From Pseudomonadota bacterium (GTDB lineage Bacteria > Desulfobacterota > Desulfarculia > Desulfarculales > Desulfarculaceae): a stretch of 64,000 bases of DNA. The stretch is from NCBI GenBank assembly GCA_018902755.1, contig JAHIQI010000052.1, forward strand, positions 155,008 to 219,007. Reading direction: 5' to 3'. The position numbers and the translations under genes are program-made. Under the pieces are notes generated by a model, which had not been told where the DNA came from, did no database searches, and saw only the letters and a program-made list of their open reading frames with translations. Below, piece by piece: positions 36,105 through 44,877 of this stretch. Every line of letters starts with the position of its first letter. Position 1 is the stretch's first letter.

Positions 36105-38144
36105 CTAATGCCTGGTCTTGGAAAGGGGCTTGCTTGAGCCCTGGTCAATGATTCGGCCGGCCCGTGTCTTCAAGCCCTCCAGCTCATCCAGGACCTCCAT
36201 AAGGCGGCGTTTAGCTTTGTGCTTCTTGCGAAGGTCGGCTAGGTATTCTCGCCACTGGTCTGCTTGGCCCAACCGCTGGTAGACTCGCCCCATATTTTGC
36301 AGGTACTCGCTGGCCGTGCGGTAGGCCTCGAGCTTGACTCGGGCAATATGGTCTTCAGCGATCTTCTTCCATATCTTGAGCGACACGTCGGGGTGGGTCT
36401 CCTGCACCGCCTCGGCCACGGCCTCGTCACTGCCGTCAAACCATCTATCGCTTTCTCTGGAGGCCTCATACAAGGCTATGGCATCGTCGTGCCGCTTCTC
36501 GTGGATGGCGATATCAATGAGCACTCTGTACCGGGGTTCATGGTTCATCTGCCTGCGCTCGGGCCGCCAACTTATGGCCAGCTCAGGTAGTGGCCAATCC
36601 ACAGGAGGCTCAACTTTCACACCCTTACGCGGCGGCGATGCGGGTAGGTCCTGCCTTTCGCCTTTTTCAAGGAAGTGCAGAACAACCGTTCGCACCGCAT
36701 CCCAGACTTGGCAGGCCTTGGCCGCCTTTTGGAGCTCAAGGTAACTCCCTAAGCTGGGGTGATCGAAAAATTCCAGAGCGCGGTAAGCGGCTACCGTGGC
36801 CTGGTCGCCGGCTTTTTGGGCCATCATCCGCAGGTGTTCTTCCATCTCCCAGGCGATGCCGGAATAAGAACCACAGGTGGCCTTGAACCCCCGCACCGCC
36901 CAGTCATGCGCCTCCTGGTCACGGCCAGCTGCCAACAGGTGCTCAACCAGGGTGTCGTAACAGAGGGTCATCGGCGCTTCGCGCTCCAGGAGGGGGATTA
37001 TTTCTTCCTCACGCCCCGATTCTTTTAGGGCGCGGCGCAGCCATTCATTGACCTGATTGCGCTGGTATCTGGGCTTGAATTCCAGCTCTCCAGCTGAGGC
37101 CGGCATCTTTCCCAAACGTTTCAGAAGCGCATCGGCCACCTGGTCCCAGTCCTCAGGGCGAAAACCATTAAGGAGGGGACTGCGGACGGCCGGAATCAAC
37201 ATGCCAAACTCATCGGTGAGGTATGCGTCGATTATCCAGAGGAGTTGTTCCCCGGCGGGCATAGAGGAACCCTTTACCGCTCGGAGGACCACTTCCATAC
37301 AGGCGCCAATTTGGGTTGCCGTTTCGCCGTCATCGTCAGATCGCTCTACCTGGCGGTTACCCCGCTGCCAGAGATCGCGGCCCAGCTCGACCACCTGGTT
37401 GCAGTAGCCGGCCGAGAGCAGTGCCTCCAGCCGTCTGCGCACTGGCGTGTAGTTAGGCACTTCGCCATTGCCATGCCAGCGGCTGCGCCAGGCTGGCTCG
37501 CTGCTCAGTTCCCGAATATCCTCACGCAAGGATTTGACTATGCCCGCCACCCTGCCGCTGATGAGGTGTTCGCGCTCCTGGATAGTCAGGACAATTTCAG
37601 GGTGCTGGCGGGCCAGGTCCAACACCAACTGGGCCAAGTCATCCTTGGTCATCCCTTGCAGGATGTCCTGCAAGAGCTTCGGCGGATGGCCAGGTTTGGG
37701 GCCGCGCCCACCAGGCATTGCCATATCCGATTCCTCGTAGTCGGCCTCGCCTTCCTCGTCGCAAAGGTCATGTTCATTTTCGATGCAATCTGAAATGGCC
37801 CTGAGCCTATCGTCATCCTCACCCACCAAGGGCAAACTTCGCTGCTCTTTTAAAGCGTCAATGCCCACCAGGATCAAGCCCACGGCGTGCTTGCAGGGCC
37901 CCCATTCATAGGGGCAGGTGCAAAGGGACAGCAACTCGTTATCCATGAACCAAACATGGGTGGCATACCTCTCCGTGCCAAGCACCCAGGCCAACAGTCC
38001 TCCGTCCTCGGTGACTGCCGGTTTCTCTACATTGGTCAGGTAGGACTTGCCACGGGCGACGATTTTGGTCCCCGCCCACTCCTTGAGCTGGTCCCAGGTC
38101 AAATCGGCGAAGCTGGCAGGGGGTAGGGCCTTTTTGGCTTTCAT
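36105..38144 (-). CDS. SWIM zinc-finger protein with helical repeats
   Basis: This 679-residue protein has an N-terminal SWIM zinc finger (CTCPYEWGPCKHAVGLI: CxC...CxH, about residues 75-95), followed by an acidic linker and a long all-helical region that looks like TPR/HEAT-type repeats. SWIM domains bind DNA or protein, and similar proteins occur beside SNF2-type helicases, none of which is seen here. The ATG has AAAGGA upstream. Confidence 0.8.
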   Translation of the reverse strand: MKAKKALPPASFADLTWDQLKEWAGTKIVARGKSYLTNVEKPAVTEDGGLLAWVLGTERYATHVWFMDNELLSLCTCPYEWGPCKHAVGLILVGIDALKEQRSLPLVGEDDDRLRAISDCIENEHDLCDEEGEADYEESDMAMPGGRGPKPGHPPKLLQDILQGMTKDDLAQLVLDLARQHPEIVLTIQEREHLISGRVAGIVKSLREDIRELSSEPAWRSRWHGNGEVPNYTPVRRRLEALLSAGYCNQVVELGRDLWQRGNRQVERSDDDGETATQIGACMEVVLRAVKGSSMPAGEQLLWIIDAYLTDEFGMLIPAVRSPLLNGFRPEDWDQVADALLKRLGKMPASAGELEFKPRYQRNQVNEWLRRALKESGREEEIIPLLEREAPMTLCYDTLVEHLLAAGRDQEAHDWAVRGFKATCGSYSGIAWEMEEHLRMMAQKAGDQATVAAYRALEFFDHPSLGSYLELQKAAKACQVWDAVRTVVLHFLEKGERQDLPASPPRKGVKVEPPVDWPLPELAISWRPERRQMNHEPRYRVLIDIAIHEKRHDDAIALYEASRESDRWFDGSDEAVAEAVQETHPDVSLKIWKKIAEDHIARVKLEAYRTASEYLQNMGRVYQRLGQADQWREYLADLRKKHKAKRRLMEVLDELEGLKTRAGRIIDQGSSKPLSKTRH

Positions 38145-38398
38145 GAGCGATTCCTTTGCACTGCTTTAGGACCATGACTTGGCTGGATTATAAACGCCTC
38201 GCCTCCATTTCTGAAACACCAGGTAGTGCTCGTGCTGGATAGGGAGGAGGAAAGGGCTGGCCGCATATGGCCGGTCGGTCAAGTCCTGAAGTTGGTGTAA
38301 AAAGCTTTTGGCAACAGGCGGCCTCCCGCAGCTTGTTTGGGCAGCCCGTAGTCAGGCTGGCTGGGGGCAGGATTGAGGCGCACGATTCCCCCGCCTCC

Positions 38399-38698
38399 TC
38401 ACGCCCCCAACCCGCCCCTCCTGGGCATCTCAATCAGCTTGCCGCGGGGAGTGATGAAGCAGTCCTCGACTATGACTGAGCCCTCTGGCGGGAGCGGGTC
38501 ATCTTCCATGGCTGACTCCCGTCTGCCGCCTGCGTCCCGCCAGGCCTCATAAGCCTGATCAGCCAGGTCGTCTGGCTCATCAAGGCTTTTTGTTTTTCGG
38601 CTCAGTTCATCCCTGACCGCTGACATGATGATGTCAAAGGCATTGGGCACCTCGCTCAGGTCTATCTTGCACTCTACTCTTTGTTCTTTATTCTTCAT
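38399..38698 (-). CDS. Small hypothetical protein
   Basis: This 99-residue protein has a basic/acidic N-terminal half with LSEVPNAFDIIMSAVRDELS and a C-terminal turn-rich part. The ATG overlaps the upstream stop as ATGA, and GGAGGTG lies seven bases upstream. It is third in a coupled three-gene set (39350 to 38399). No domain. Confidence 0.6.
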   Translation of the reverse strand: MKNKEQRVECKIDLSEVPNAFDIIMSAVRDELSRKTKSLDEPDDLADQAYEAWRDAGGRRESAMEDDPLPPEGSVIVEDCFITPRGKLIEMPRRGGLGA

Positions 38699-39123
38699 TT
38701 TCTCGCACCTCCATTGAGCCGCCGCTTAGGGGGCTTCTTTTCCGCCCAGGAAAAAGAAGACCCCGGGCGGGTGACCGCCCTGAGGTTTTCATCGACTGGG
38801 TAGGAGTACAGCACCGGGTAGCTCGTGAAGCTGTCCTGATTTAGGTTGTGCTGCCTGACCAGTTCTGTGCCCCTGTCTTCGGGGTTAAGCTCGTTGAGCT
38901 TGACCATGGCTTCACTGATCTCGTTCTGCTCAGCCAACTTGAGAAGCTCGTCCATGATCATGGCCTGTTCTTCCTGGCTCAGAACCATGCGGATGCCGAA
39001 GTGCCTGTGCAGCACTGCCAGGGTGCCAAGTTCCTCAACTTCATCGGTCTCCAGCCAGAAGCCGTATTCCTTGATGTATTCCACGATGCGGTGGACCCGG
39101 AAGGAAGAGGTGGATGGACTCAT
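38695..39123 (-). CDS. Small hypothetical protein
   Basis: This 142-residue protein includes a helical region (QEEQAMIMDELLKLAEQNEI). I chose ATG 39123, which overlaps the upstream TGA as ATGA; a GTG at 39132 is possible. It is the middle gene of a tightly coupled trio. No known family. Confidence 0.6.
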   Translation of the reverse strand: MSPSTSSFRVHRIVEYIKEYGFWLETDEVEELGTLAVLHRHFGIRMVLSQEEQAMIMDELLKLAEQNEISEAMVKLNELNPEDRGTELVRQHNLNQDSFTSYPVLYSYPVDENLRAVTRPGSSFSWAEKKPPKRRLNGGARK

Positions 39124-39350
39124 GCGGTCCACCCCATCACTTTGGCTGTCTGGTCGTATTCCAGGAATTCGGCCAGCAGCTGCACCAGGTCCTGCAGGTC
39201 GTTGAATCGCGGCCTGAGGAACTCAGTGTGCTTCCAGCCGCCTTTCTTAGACGGGAAGCTCTTCTTGATGGTCAGAGCAAGCTCGCCGTCATCTGCCAGA
39301 TACACGTTGAGCCACAGCCGACCTTTCCTAAAACTCTTTATTTTTTCCAT
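39120..39350 (-). CDS. Small hypothetical protein
   Basis: This 76-residue protein has a basic N-terminal strand-rich part (KIKSFRKGRLWLNVYLADDG) and a C-terminal helix. The ATG at 39350 has a GGAGGTAAT site. The open frame extends to 39761, but the upstream part lacks a start signal. First gene of a coupled trio. Confidence 0.6.
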   Translation of the reverse strand: MEKIKSFRKGRLWLNVYLADDGELALTIKKSFPSKKGGWKHTEFLRPRFNDLQDLVQLLAEFLEYDQTAKVMGWTA

Positions 39351-40011
39351 TGTTATTACCTCCGTAATTTTTAGGGGTTCGCCCGCCGGGCACGGAATCC
39401 ATAAATCTTTAGGCGCGACGCCGCCGACCCTGGCCAAGGGGAAAGATTTAGGTAGTCCGGGCACGCAGAATTCCCCTAATTCGGAGGTACAGAACGAAAA
39501 AATTGGGAGTTTGACGGTGGGAGGCGTGGCGATGTGAGAGGGGGGGACGAGAGCAGAAGCTGAAGAAAGGGTGGTTTCCTGTCCCTTCAAACGGCGGCTG
39601 GGCTGATTACCAACGAAGGCTACATAAGTAACAAGGGGTAAGGTCGAGCTGGAAAGGGTGATCGCCCGCAAAAGGAGCTGAAAGGAGGTGACCGCGAGTG
39701 TAGCCATAAAAAGTACAATTTTTAAACTAAGATATATCAATATGTTATCCCCAAAACACATAAATTTTTACAAACAACGTTGCCAAAAATGGGAATTTCA
39801 GCAGATATTCCTTTTGAAGCGAAATTGAGCTGCAACCGCGCCCGATTACAAGTCACCTAACCCCCGCTCCAAAGGGAGCCGAAAGGAGAAAGCAGTAGCT
39901 GCGGCCTGTAAAATATCAACCCTCAACCGTACGTATAAAAAAAGTAGCATCCAACTAACCGGGCCATGGAGTCATTTCCATGGCCCCTTCTTCATTAAGA
40001 GGAGGAGACAA
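39351..40011. promoter_or_regulatory. Divergent intergenic region
   Basis: This gap of 660 bases separates the minus-strand block from the plus-strand block. It has an AT-rich stretch at about 39700-39790 with TATA-like sequences on both strands, two AAGGAG-like sites without convincing open frames, and a hairpin just before the first plus-strand gene. It probably holds the main promoter for the plus-strand accessory genes. Confidence 0.4.
39961..39986 (+). promoter_or_regulatory. Hairpin upstream of ribosome site
   Basis: GGGCCATGGA and TCCATGGCCC form a perfect 10-bp stem around a 6-base loop, followed by a C/T-rich run and, 14 bases later, GAGGAGGAG and the ATG at 40012. Confidence 0.6.
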
Positions 40012-40227
40012 ATGAATCCACCGATAGCGGACAACATGGGTGTTAGACGGGCAAGCCTCGAATTCGATTTGCCTGTGAAATGCGCCTTTCAGGGGTGCAA
40101 TGTCAGGTTCGTACCCCAAGGACCGGCGAGATTGGCCTACCAGCGCAAGGGGTATTGCTATTGCCCAAGTTGCCAGCCTAGGATGGCGGCTTATTTTCGG
40201 GCCAAGCAAATGACCCGGATTGCCTAG
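40012..40227 (+). CDS. Small cysteine-containing protein
   Basis: This 71-residue protein has Cys pairs spaced CAFQGC and CYCPSC (KCAFQGCNVRF and KGYCYCPSCQPR), a likely small zinc finger, and a basic C-terminus. It has a GAGGAGGAG site. Possibly an RNA- or DNA-binding element protein; no family. Confidence 0.6.
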   Translation: MNPPIADNMGVRRASLEFDLPVKCAFQGCNVRFVPQGPARLAYQRKGYCYCPSCQPRMAAYFRAKQMTRIA

Positions 40228-40369
40228 CCTTGCCATCTGGTTTGGGAACCCCAGGAGGGGCACTTTCGCCCAAGAGCGTCTCATCTACAACATTCGACAA
40301 GGAGGGGGATCACTTTAACCATTAAGTCCCTAATTTGCTGGCTCAACTAAAAAATCCTTGGAGGGGAAA

Positions 40370-40777
40370 ATGCAGTTGCCCAATTGTCCCCGGCATCCAA
40401 ATGCTTGGCTGGTCTCGGCCGGTGGGCCCCGGGGAGAGCAGTTTTTTATCTGCTTAAGGTGTTCACACTTACTTGCCATACGCCAGGGAGTGATTCACTC
40501 CCTGGATTGGGAGAAAGGAGTCGGAACTATAAGGGCCGATTATCACGGTGTTGGGGAAAAGAACGAAGATTTTTTATTTTCCTTGGCCGGAGCGGACGGT
40601 TTCGAACCCAAAGTAGGTCGGACTATCCTGTTTGAAGCTGGGCTGGTCCGCACCGAGGAAAGCGACTACGCATTTGCGGCCAGTCACCTGGTTCCAGTTT
40701 CCAACAGGAGGGATGGAAATGCACCCCGTTGCCAATCAGGAGTTCATCGATATTTTCGACCGGGCATATGGCTTTAA
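40370..40777 (+). CDS. Hypothetical protein with N-terminal Cys pairs and an OB-like segment
   Basis: This 135-residue protein has CPRHP and ICLRCSHLL near the N-terminus. Its middle (DWEKGVGTIRADYHG, LFSLAGADGFEPKVGRTILF) resembles a cold-shock/OB-fold strand pattern: a GxGxI strand, then a later PKVG turn. The ATG at 40370 follows TTGGAGGGG. It overlaps the next gene. RNA binding is plausible but unproven. Confidence 0.55.
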   Translation: MQLPNCPRHPNAWLVSAGGPRGEQFFICLRCSHLLAIRQGVIHSLDWEKGVGTIRADYHGVGEKNEDFLFSLAGADGFEPKVGRTILFEAGLVRTEESDYAFAASHLVPVSNRRDGNAPRCQSGVHRYFRPGIWL

Positions 40778-41258
40778 TCCAAGGGGGCCGCGTTTGTCTG
40801 CCTATTTGGGCGCAGCTCCCTTTAGCTACCAAGTGCTCCGTTCCGGGCTGAGGCCCCTGATCGTCTATAGCATAACCAACGGATTCACTGGTCCCATACA
40901 GCATTTCGTGCCCATCAAAGAGTCTTTGTCTCGCCACCAACTTTGCGCAAGGATCAAGCAGGGTCCGACGAGTGAATATGATGCTCCGGCCTGGGCCGAT
41001 TCCATGGCGCGGGTGCTGACAAAGCCCGGTTTCTCGATTTTTGTTCATTCTGACCTGCGCTGTGAAGGCGTGGTCAGCCGGTATGACTACGCAGCAGGGA
41101 AAGGATTGATACGGGCCAACGCACCGTTGAATTTCTGTGCCGACTGGATCGTAGAGGGCCGGCCCAAAGTTGGCTCAGAGGTAGAATACATGCCTCTGGT
41201 TAGGGTCGGCCGTGGCTTCCAAGCCAGACTGGTTTCGGTAATCAGCAGGGATTGCTGA
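40719..41258 (+). CDS. Hypothetical protein with a cold-shock-like C-terminal segment
   Basis: The 179-residue product starts at ATG 40719, six bases after AGGAGG; an ATG at 40713 abuts that site. The C-terminal part (EGVVSRYDYAAGKGLIRAN and then PKVGSEVEYMPL) repeats the pattern of the preceding protein, like an OB-fold domain, so the two genes may be diverged relatives. It overlaps the previous gene by 59 bases in another frame. Confidence 0.55.
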   Translation: MHPVANQEFIDIFDRAYGFNPRGPRLSAYLGAAPFSYQVLRSGLRPLIVYSITNGFTGPIQHFVPIKESLSRHQLCARIKQGPTSEYDAPAWADSMARVLTKPGFSIFVHSDLRCEGVVSRYDYAAGKGLIRANAPLNFCADWIVEGRPKVGSEVEYMPLVRVGRGFQARLVSVISRDC

Positions 41259-41366
41259 CCGCGTCGGTAGGTGCCGCATTATTGGCTGGCCGACGATTTT
41301 TTCTAACGCCGCGATGCCATTTTTCATCAGTCAAGCAGATATAGGAAATGAAACACCATAGCCATT

Positions 41367-41392
41367 GGCCGGGAGGAGACCTCCTCCCGGCC
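41367..41392 (+). promoter_or_regulatory. Hairpin upstream of ribosome site
   Basis: GGCCGGGAGGA and TCCTCCCGGCC form a perfect 11-bp stem with a 4-base loop, followed by ATTTCTTAT and then AAAGGAG before ATG 41426. Confidence 0.65.
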
Positions 41393-41425
41393 ATTTCTTA
41401 TCCCAACAGGGAAAGGAGTAACAAG

Positions 41426-41968
41426 ATGTGCCATTACCCCACCGAAAGCCAAAAAATCATAAACCAGTTGCAGCCCGTGAGCAAGATGCTGAAAACAATC
41501 GGCCCCCAGGCTGGCGGGCAACTCTTTCGCCTCATCGAGCACAAGCGAGCCTTTCCGGGACGTGACTTGGCCGATGGCCGTTCTTTACCGGATAGTTGCA
41601 AGGCCAAAGGGCATTATATGACTCCTTACAATTACAGCAGCTTCCTAGCCACCAGCGACCGAAATCCTCAAAGATGCCAGCTTTGCGGGCGTCCGCTTCC
41701 AGGGGAAGTGTGGCGGCAGCATACGGCTCCCCACAATCACAGGGAACACATTTTCCACCACTTCCACCCCCAGTGCTGGCAGGCCTGGATGATCGCCGTG
41801 GCCATCATCTTCAATAACCTGGATTACCGGAAGGTCCTTTCTGCCAAGCCGCGCAGGGTGGCAGCCAGGAAAAACAAACCCTTGCTGATACCAGCTTTGA
41901 TTGAGCTGCGTTTGGAAAACATCGGACGCGGAGGTCATGGAGGCTGGGGCAGGCGCGGATGGAAATAA
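41426..41968 (+). CDS. Hypothetical protein with possible zinc site
   Basis: This 180-residue protein contains RCQLCGRPLPGEVWRQHT and then HNHREHIFHHFHPQCW, a Cys/His cluster suited to metal binding. The C-terminus is basic. It has an AAAGGAG site. It lies directly before the PARP-like gene, separated by 13 bases, so co-expression is likely. Confidence 0.6.
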   Translation: MCHYPTESQKIINQLQPVSKMLKTIGPQAGGQLFRLIEHKRAFPGRDLADGRSLPDSCKAKGHYMTPYNYSSFLATSDRNPQRCQLCGRPLPGEVWRQHTAPHNHREHIFHHFHPQCWQAWMIAVAIIFNNLDYRKVLSAKPRRVAARKNKPLLIPALIELRLENIGRGGHGGWGRRGWK

Positions 41969-41981
41969 AAGGAGGTGCATT

Positions 41982-42737
41982 GTGGCCTTATGGGACCTGT
42001 TCCGGACGAAATTATTATTCAGGCCTGGCCAGTCAGAGTATAAGCGCCGCCGCTCGGACGCCAATCTCAAGCGGGGCAGTAATGTTTGCCAGGCAGGCCA
42101 GACAAGTGGACACTGGGCCAAACCTTACGTCAAAGGCAATGGCTCTGGGTCATTAACTAATGAGGGGCAACATAACCCATGGCAAAGGAATCCGCGCGGT
42201 TGGGGAAACGCTCGGGGCTGGGGCGCATCTGCTGCTCCTGCCCAACCCCCACGGCCCAAGTCCAAGCCAAAGTCCCCCAGGAATGACCGGCCTCGCATTC
42301 CGATCGTCAAGGTCACGGTCTACCACGGCACCCCCACCAAAGATAATGCCAAAAGTATCTTGCGAGACGGCTTCATGGTGGGCTCGGGTAATGGCAGCGG
42401 TGATGGCATTTATTTCAGCTCCAACAAGAACACGGCAAAATCCTTTGCCGGCTCCGGTGTGTATTTGGCCTGCCGCATAACGGGTCGCGTCGCGGATTGG
42501 AACGCCAAGCTAGCAAATGAGTTCAAGCGGTGGTGCCAAAAACGGAACGTTGCAATGAGCGCCTCAGCCCAAACGGGCTTCCTGTTGTCCTACGGTTACC
42601 AGATTCTCCGTAACGGCGATGTGTATGTAGTCCTGCGGCCCCAGACCGTGGCCCCGGCGGCCTACAAGTTCCGGGACCGCAAAATAAAAGTGCTCGCGGT
42701 CCATCGGGCCTGCGACGACAGGAAGGTGAGATTATGA
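41982..42737 (+). CDS. PARP-like ADP-ribosyltransferase
   Basis: The 251-residue product has a basic, low-complexity N-terminal region and a C-terminal PARP-type domain (about residues 110-245). VTVYHGTPTKDNAKSIL gives the NAD-binding His, GDGIYFSSNKNTAKSF gives the Tyr, and SGVYLACRITG follows. In place of the usual catalytic Glu strand (E-Y-x-V) is GDVYVVLRPQ, so the third triad residue appears to be Val, with Asp next to it. It may therefore be mono-ADP-ribosylating or inactive. GTG 41982 is chosen because GGAGGTG lies five bases upstream. It could be a toxin, defence effector or antirestriction modifier. Confidence 0.75.
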   Translation: MALWDLFRTKLLFRPGQSEYKRRRSDANLKRGSNVCQAGQTSGHWAKPYVKGNGSGSLTNEGQHNPWQRNPRGWGNARGWGASAAPAQPPRPKSKPKSPRNDRPRIPIVKVTVYHGTPTKDNAKSILRDGFMVGSGNGSGDGIYFSSNKNTAKSFAGSGVYLACRITGRVADWNAKLANEFKRWCQKRNVAMSASAQTGFLLSYGYQILRNGDVYVVLRPQTVAPAAYKFRDRKIKVLAVHRACDDRKVRL

Positions 42738-43054
42738 GTGGGCAAGAGAACGACGCGATTTTCAGTATGCTGCTGGCGATCGGCATGATGGGTTTAACCG
42801 CCACCATGACCTTTGCCGCCTTCAAGGCCCTGGGGTTGGGCAACCTCTTAAAATGGCTGGTCAAGCTTGTGGTTAGCCTGCTGGCCTGGCTGTGTAGAGA
42901 GCTGCCGGAGCGGCTGAGCCTGGTGGGATTGACCCTATCTGCCCGCCTGCTGAGGGGATTCAGACCGCACGCTCCTGCCAACCGGAGGGGACGTGCGGCC
43001 TTTCCCTATTGCGGGCGTCCACGCGGAGTCAGAGGAAGGAGGACAAGGCCATGA
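42734..43054 (+). CDS. Small membrane protein
   Basis: This 106-residue protein has one or two hydrophobic helices (IFSMLLAIGMMGLTATMTFA and LLKWLVKLVVSLLAWL) and an Arg-rich C-terminus. Its ATG overlaps the PARP-like stop (42734-42737), and its own stop overlaps the next start (43051-43054), so all three are translationally linked. This suggests a membrane partner for the ADP-ribosyltransferase. Confidence 0.65.
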   Translation: MSGQENDAIFSMLLAIGMMGLTATMTFAAFKALGLGNLLKWLVKLVVSLLAWLCRELPERLSLVGLTLSARLLRGFRPHAPANRRGRAAFPYCGRPRGVRGRRTRP

Positions 43055-43458
43055 GCATCAGAGACAACCGGGCGGGCAACATACAGGCCGCCGTGGGCAG
43101 CCAGGCCTTTTCTTTTATGAGTAAAGATTTCCTAATGTTTTCCATAGGGCTTGGTTTGACTTTTCAGTCGGTCTTGGCCGGTGTGCTCGCCTACATCCTT
43201 ATCTGGCTCTTGGCCGTAGGGGCCAGGACAGCGCCTATTTTGGGCTTCCTGCTCAACCTGCGCTGGGCGGCCCTGGGCGCCGCCCTAGGTTGGTTGATGT
43301 GGGGCCTGCCGGGCTCCCTGCTGCTTGGAGCTGGAGGCTTCCTTTTCGGTTACGCCATGTACGCCTGGGGTCTTGAATACGTGCAAGATCTGTTGGTCAG
43401 GGACCCCGACCCTCAACCAAGACGGCCGCGACGCCCGGCAGGCCGGCCAAGAAACTGA
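43051..43458 (+). CDS. Small polytopic membrane protein
   Basis: This 135-residue protein has about three membrane helices (FSIGLGLTFQSVLAGVLAYI, ILIWLLAVGA, GLPGSLLLGAGGFLFGYAMY) and an Arg/Pro-rich tail. It starts with ATGA coupling to the previous gene and a GGAGGA site. It closes the three-gene PARP/membrane set. No family recognised. Confidence 0.65.
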   Translation: MSIRDNRAGNIQAAVGSQAFSFMSKDFLMFSIGLGLTFQSVLAGVLAYILIWLLAVGARTAPILGFLLNLRWAALGAALGWLMWGLPGSLLLGAGGFLFGYAMYAWGLEYVQDLLVRDPDPQPRRPRRPAGRPRN

Positions 43459-43533
43459 CCCTGGAAAAACAACCAAGACGCCGAGTGGAATATTGGCTTT
43501 TTTAACCATCGACCACATGCCAAGGAGGATTCT

Positions 43534-44112
43534 ATGTCATTACAGAAAAAACTTGCGCGGTTGTCCGATCTTGAGACTCCGGACCTTGAACGCCTTCAGC
43601 TGGCCGGCGGGCTCGGGGCCTATCCCTGTCTGGAGGTCCTAGAACAACTGACCGAAACATCCCTGACTGACCCGCATGGCTCGGTCCGTAGTCAGGCCCT
43701 CAAATCCCTGGCCCGCATGAGCCTGGAGTTTGCCGTCCAACAATATGCTCGGCGACTCCATCTCGACAACCCATCGATGGTGGATGCAACCATCATGGCG
43801 CTGTTTCAATTGGCCCAGGAAGGCCATTCCCGAGCGGTCATTGCGGATTTATTGCTTCCCTTGTGCAGCCATGAAGACTGTAAGGTGGCCAGCAACGCTG
43901 CCAATGCGATCAAGGGAATCACCGGACAGGAGCCGCTAGCAGCCGACACCCCAAAAGTCCGCCCCTGGCGGCGCCCTCTGCCGCCACCCGACCCCAAAAG
44001 CCCTTGGGGCAGCCTTGCCTGGGAACGGCCCGGGCCATCGGCCCATCAAAGGAAGGCCCCCGGTCCATCCAGGGAGTTCACGGTCATCGGCAGGCCGCCT
44101 GCTTTCATTTAG
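43534..44112 (+). CDS. HEAT-repeat-like protein
   Basis: This 192-residue protein has two to three helical HEAT-like units (DPHGSVRSQALKSLARMSLE; MVDATIMALFQLAQE; DCKVASNAANAIKGITG) and a Pro/Arg-rich disordered tail. It is similar in plan to the protein at 49507-50010, on the other side of the E2/JAMM/E1 operon. HEAT repeats bind proteins or nucleic acid. A strong AAGGAGGA site precedes the ATG. Confidence 0.65.
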   Translation: MSLQKKLARLSDLETPDLERLQLAGGLGAYPCLEVLEQLTETSLTDPHGSVRSQALKSLARMSLEFAVQQYARRLHLDNPSMVDATIMALFQLAQEGHSRAVIADLLLPLCSHEDCKVASNAANAIKGITGQEPLAADTPKVRPWRRPLPPPDPKSPWGSLAWERPGPSAHQRKAPGPSREFTVIGRPPAFI

Positions 44113-44176
44113 ACTACAGCATACCGCCCCAAAGGACTTAAAGTCTTCTGACGACTGGGCTCAAGGAGTTTGTGCT

Positions 44177-44566
44177 ATGACCTACGGAAAAAAGATCGAA
44201 AAAAATATTGTACAGTCCCTCAAACTGGGAGGGATTAAACTGGAGGAGAGTCTGGAGTTGGACGCGCACTTCAAGACCGACGCCAGGGTGAAACAAATCG
44301 GCCGCCAGGAAATCCCAGGCGGTCTAGCCTTGCAGGTGTCCCTTCAGGATGACTTGGTGAAGGTCAAGCTGGCCAAACAGTGCGCTCTCCGCGCCAGCAG
44401 ACTTTTTTTATATCTGCTGGTCCGGGAGCCGAATCTCTTTAGCGCCCCTTCCCGCGACATCGGCAGAGACCTGGGGCGGATAATGCAAAACCTTCTCCCC
44501 CGGTTCAAGCAGGGCAGAGCTCTTTTAGTGAGCATCGGCAGGCAGATAACCGTGCAGACCATATGA
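44177..44566 (+). CDS. Hypothetical protein
   Basis: This 129-residue protein starts at ATG 44177 with AAGGAG nine bases upstream; the open frame to 44015 overlaps the previous gene. It has a beta-rich middle (LALQVSLQDDLVKVKLAKQ) and two helices. It lies directly before the mini-CRISPR and could be the ubiquitin-like partner missing from the operon downstream, but there is no C-terminal Gly-Gly, so this is only a guess. Confidence 0.55.
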   Translation: MTYGKKIEKNIVQSLKLGGIKLEESLELDAHFKTDARVKQIGRQEIPGGLALQVSLQDDLVKVKLAKQCALRASRLFLYLLVREPNLFSAPSRDIGRDLGRIMQNLLPRFKQGRALLVSIGRQITVQTI

Positions 44567-44634
44567 TGGCGACCGCGCTGGGCCCCCCTCCGCGGCCGTT
44601 TACGAACTCGGCCAGAGCGTCAAGGCACTTCACA

Positions 44635-44757
44635 GGTATGCGAACATTTTGCTTTGGGCGATTTGGGTGAATTGGTAAGGTTTTTCAAATCCTTAAATTG
44701 TCCGAGCTAGTTTTGAGGCTTGGGGAAAAATTTTCGCATACCTCCCGGTTTGGAAAA
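44635..44757 (+). repeat. Leader-like block 1, bounded by inverted GGTATGCGAA
   Basis: This block begins GGTATGCGAACATTTTGCTT, carries TTCGCATACC at 44733-44742, and runs straight into a CRISPR repeat at 44758. It is closely similar to 63181-63301 near the main array. The 10-base ends form an inverted repeat. It may be a CRISPR leader or a duplicated boundary element. Confidence 0.75.
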
Positions 44758-44877
44758 CTTAGAGGATGCCTCTATTTATTGATGTGACGGTACAGCGCCG
44801 TAGACGTGGACGTTGGTCGCCAAGGCCGGGATGGCCAAGGCCTTAGAGGATGCCTCTATTTATTGATGTGATGGTAC
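44758..44877 (+). CRISPR. Two-repeat mini-CRISPR (same repeat as the type III-E array)
   Basis: A 36-base repeat at 44758-44793 and a second at 44842-44877 with one change near its 3' end (ACGGTAC to ATGGTAC) flank one 48-base spacer. The repeat starts CTTAGAGGATGCCTC and ends TTGATGTGACGGTAC, identical to the array at 63624. A degenerate last repeat is typical of the far end of an array. Confidence 0.85.

Noticed and set aside
36105..38144. SWIM protein as part of a SNF2-helicase defence operon
   Set aside because: No SNF2 helicase or other expected partner is next to it; it stands alone on its strand.
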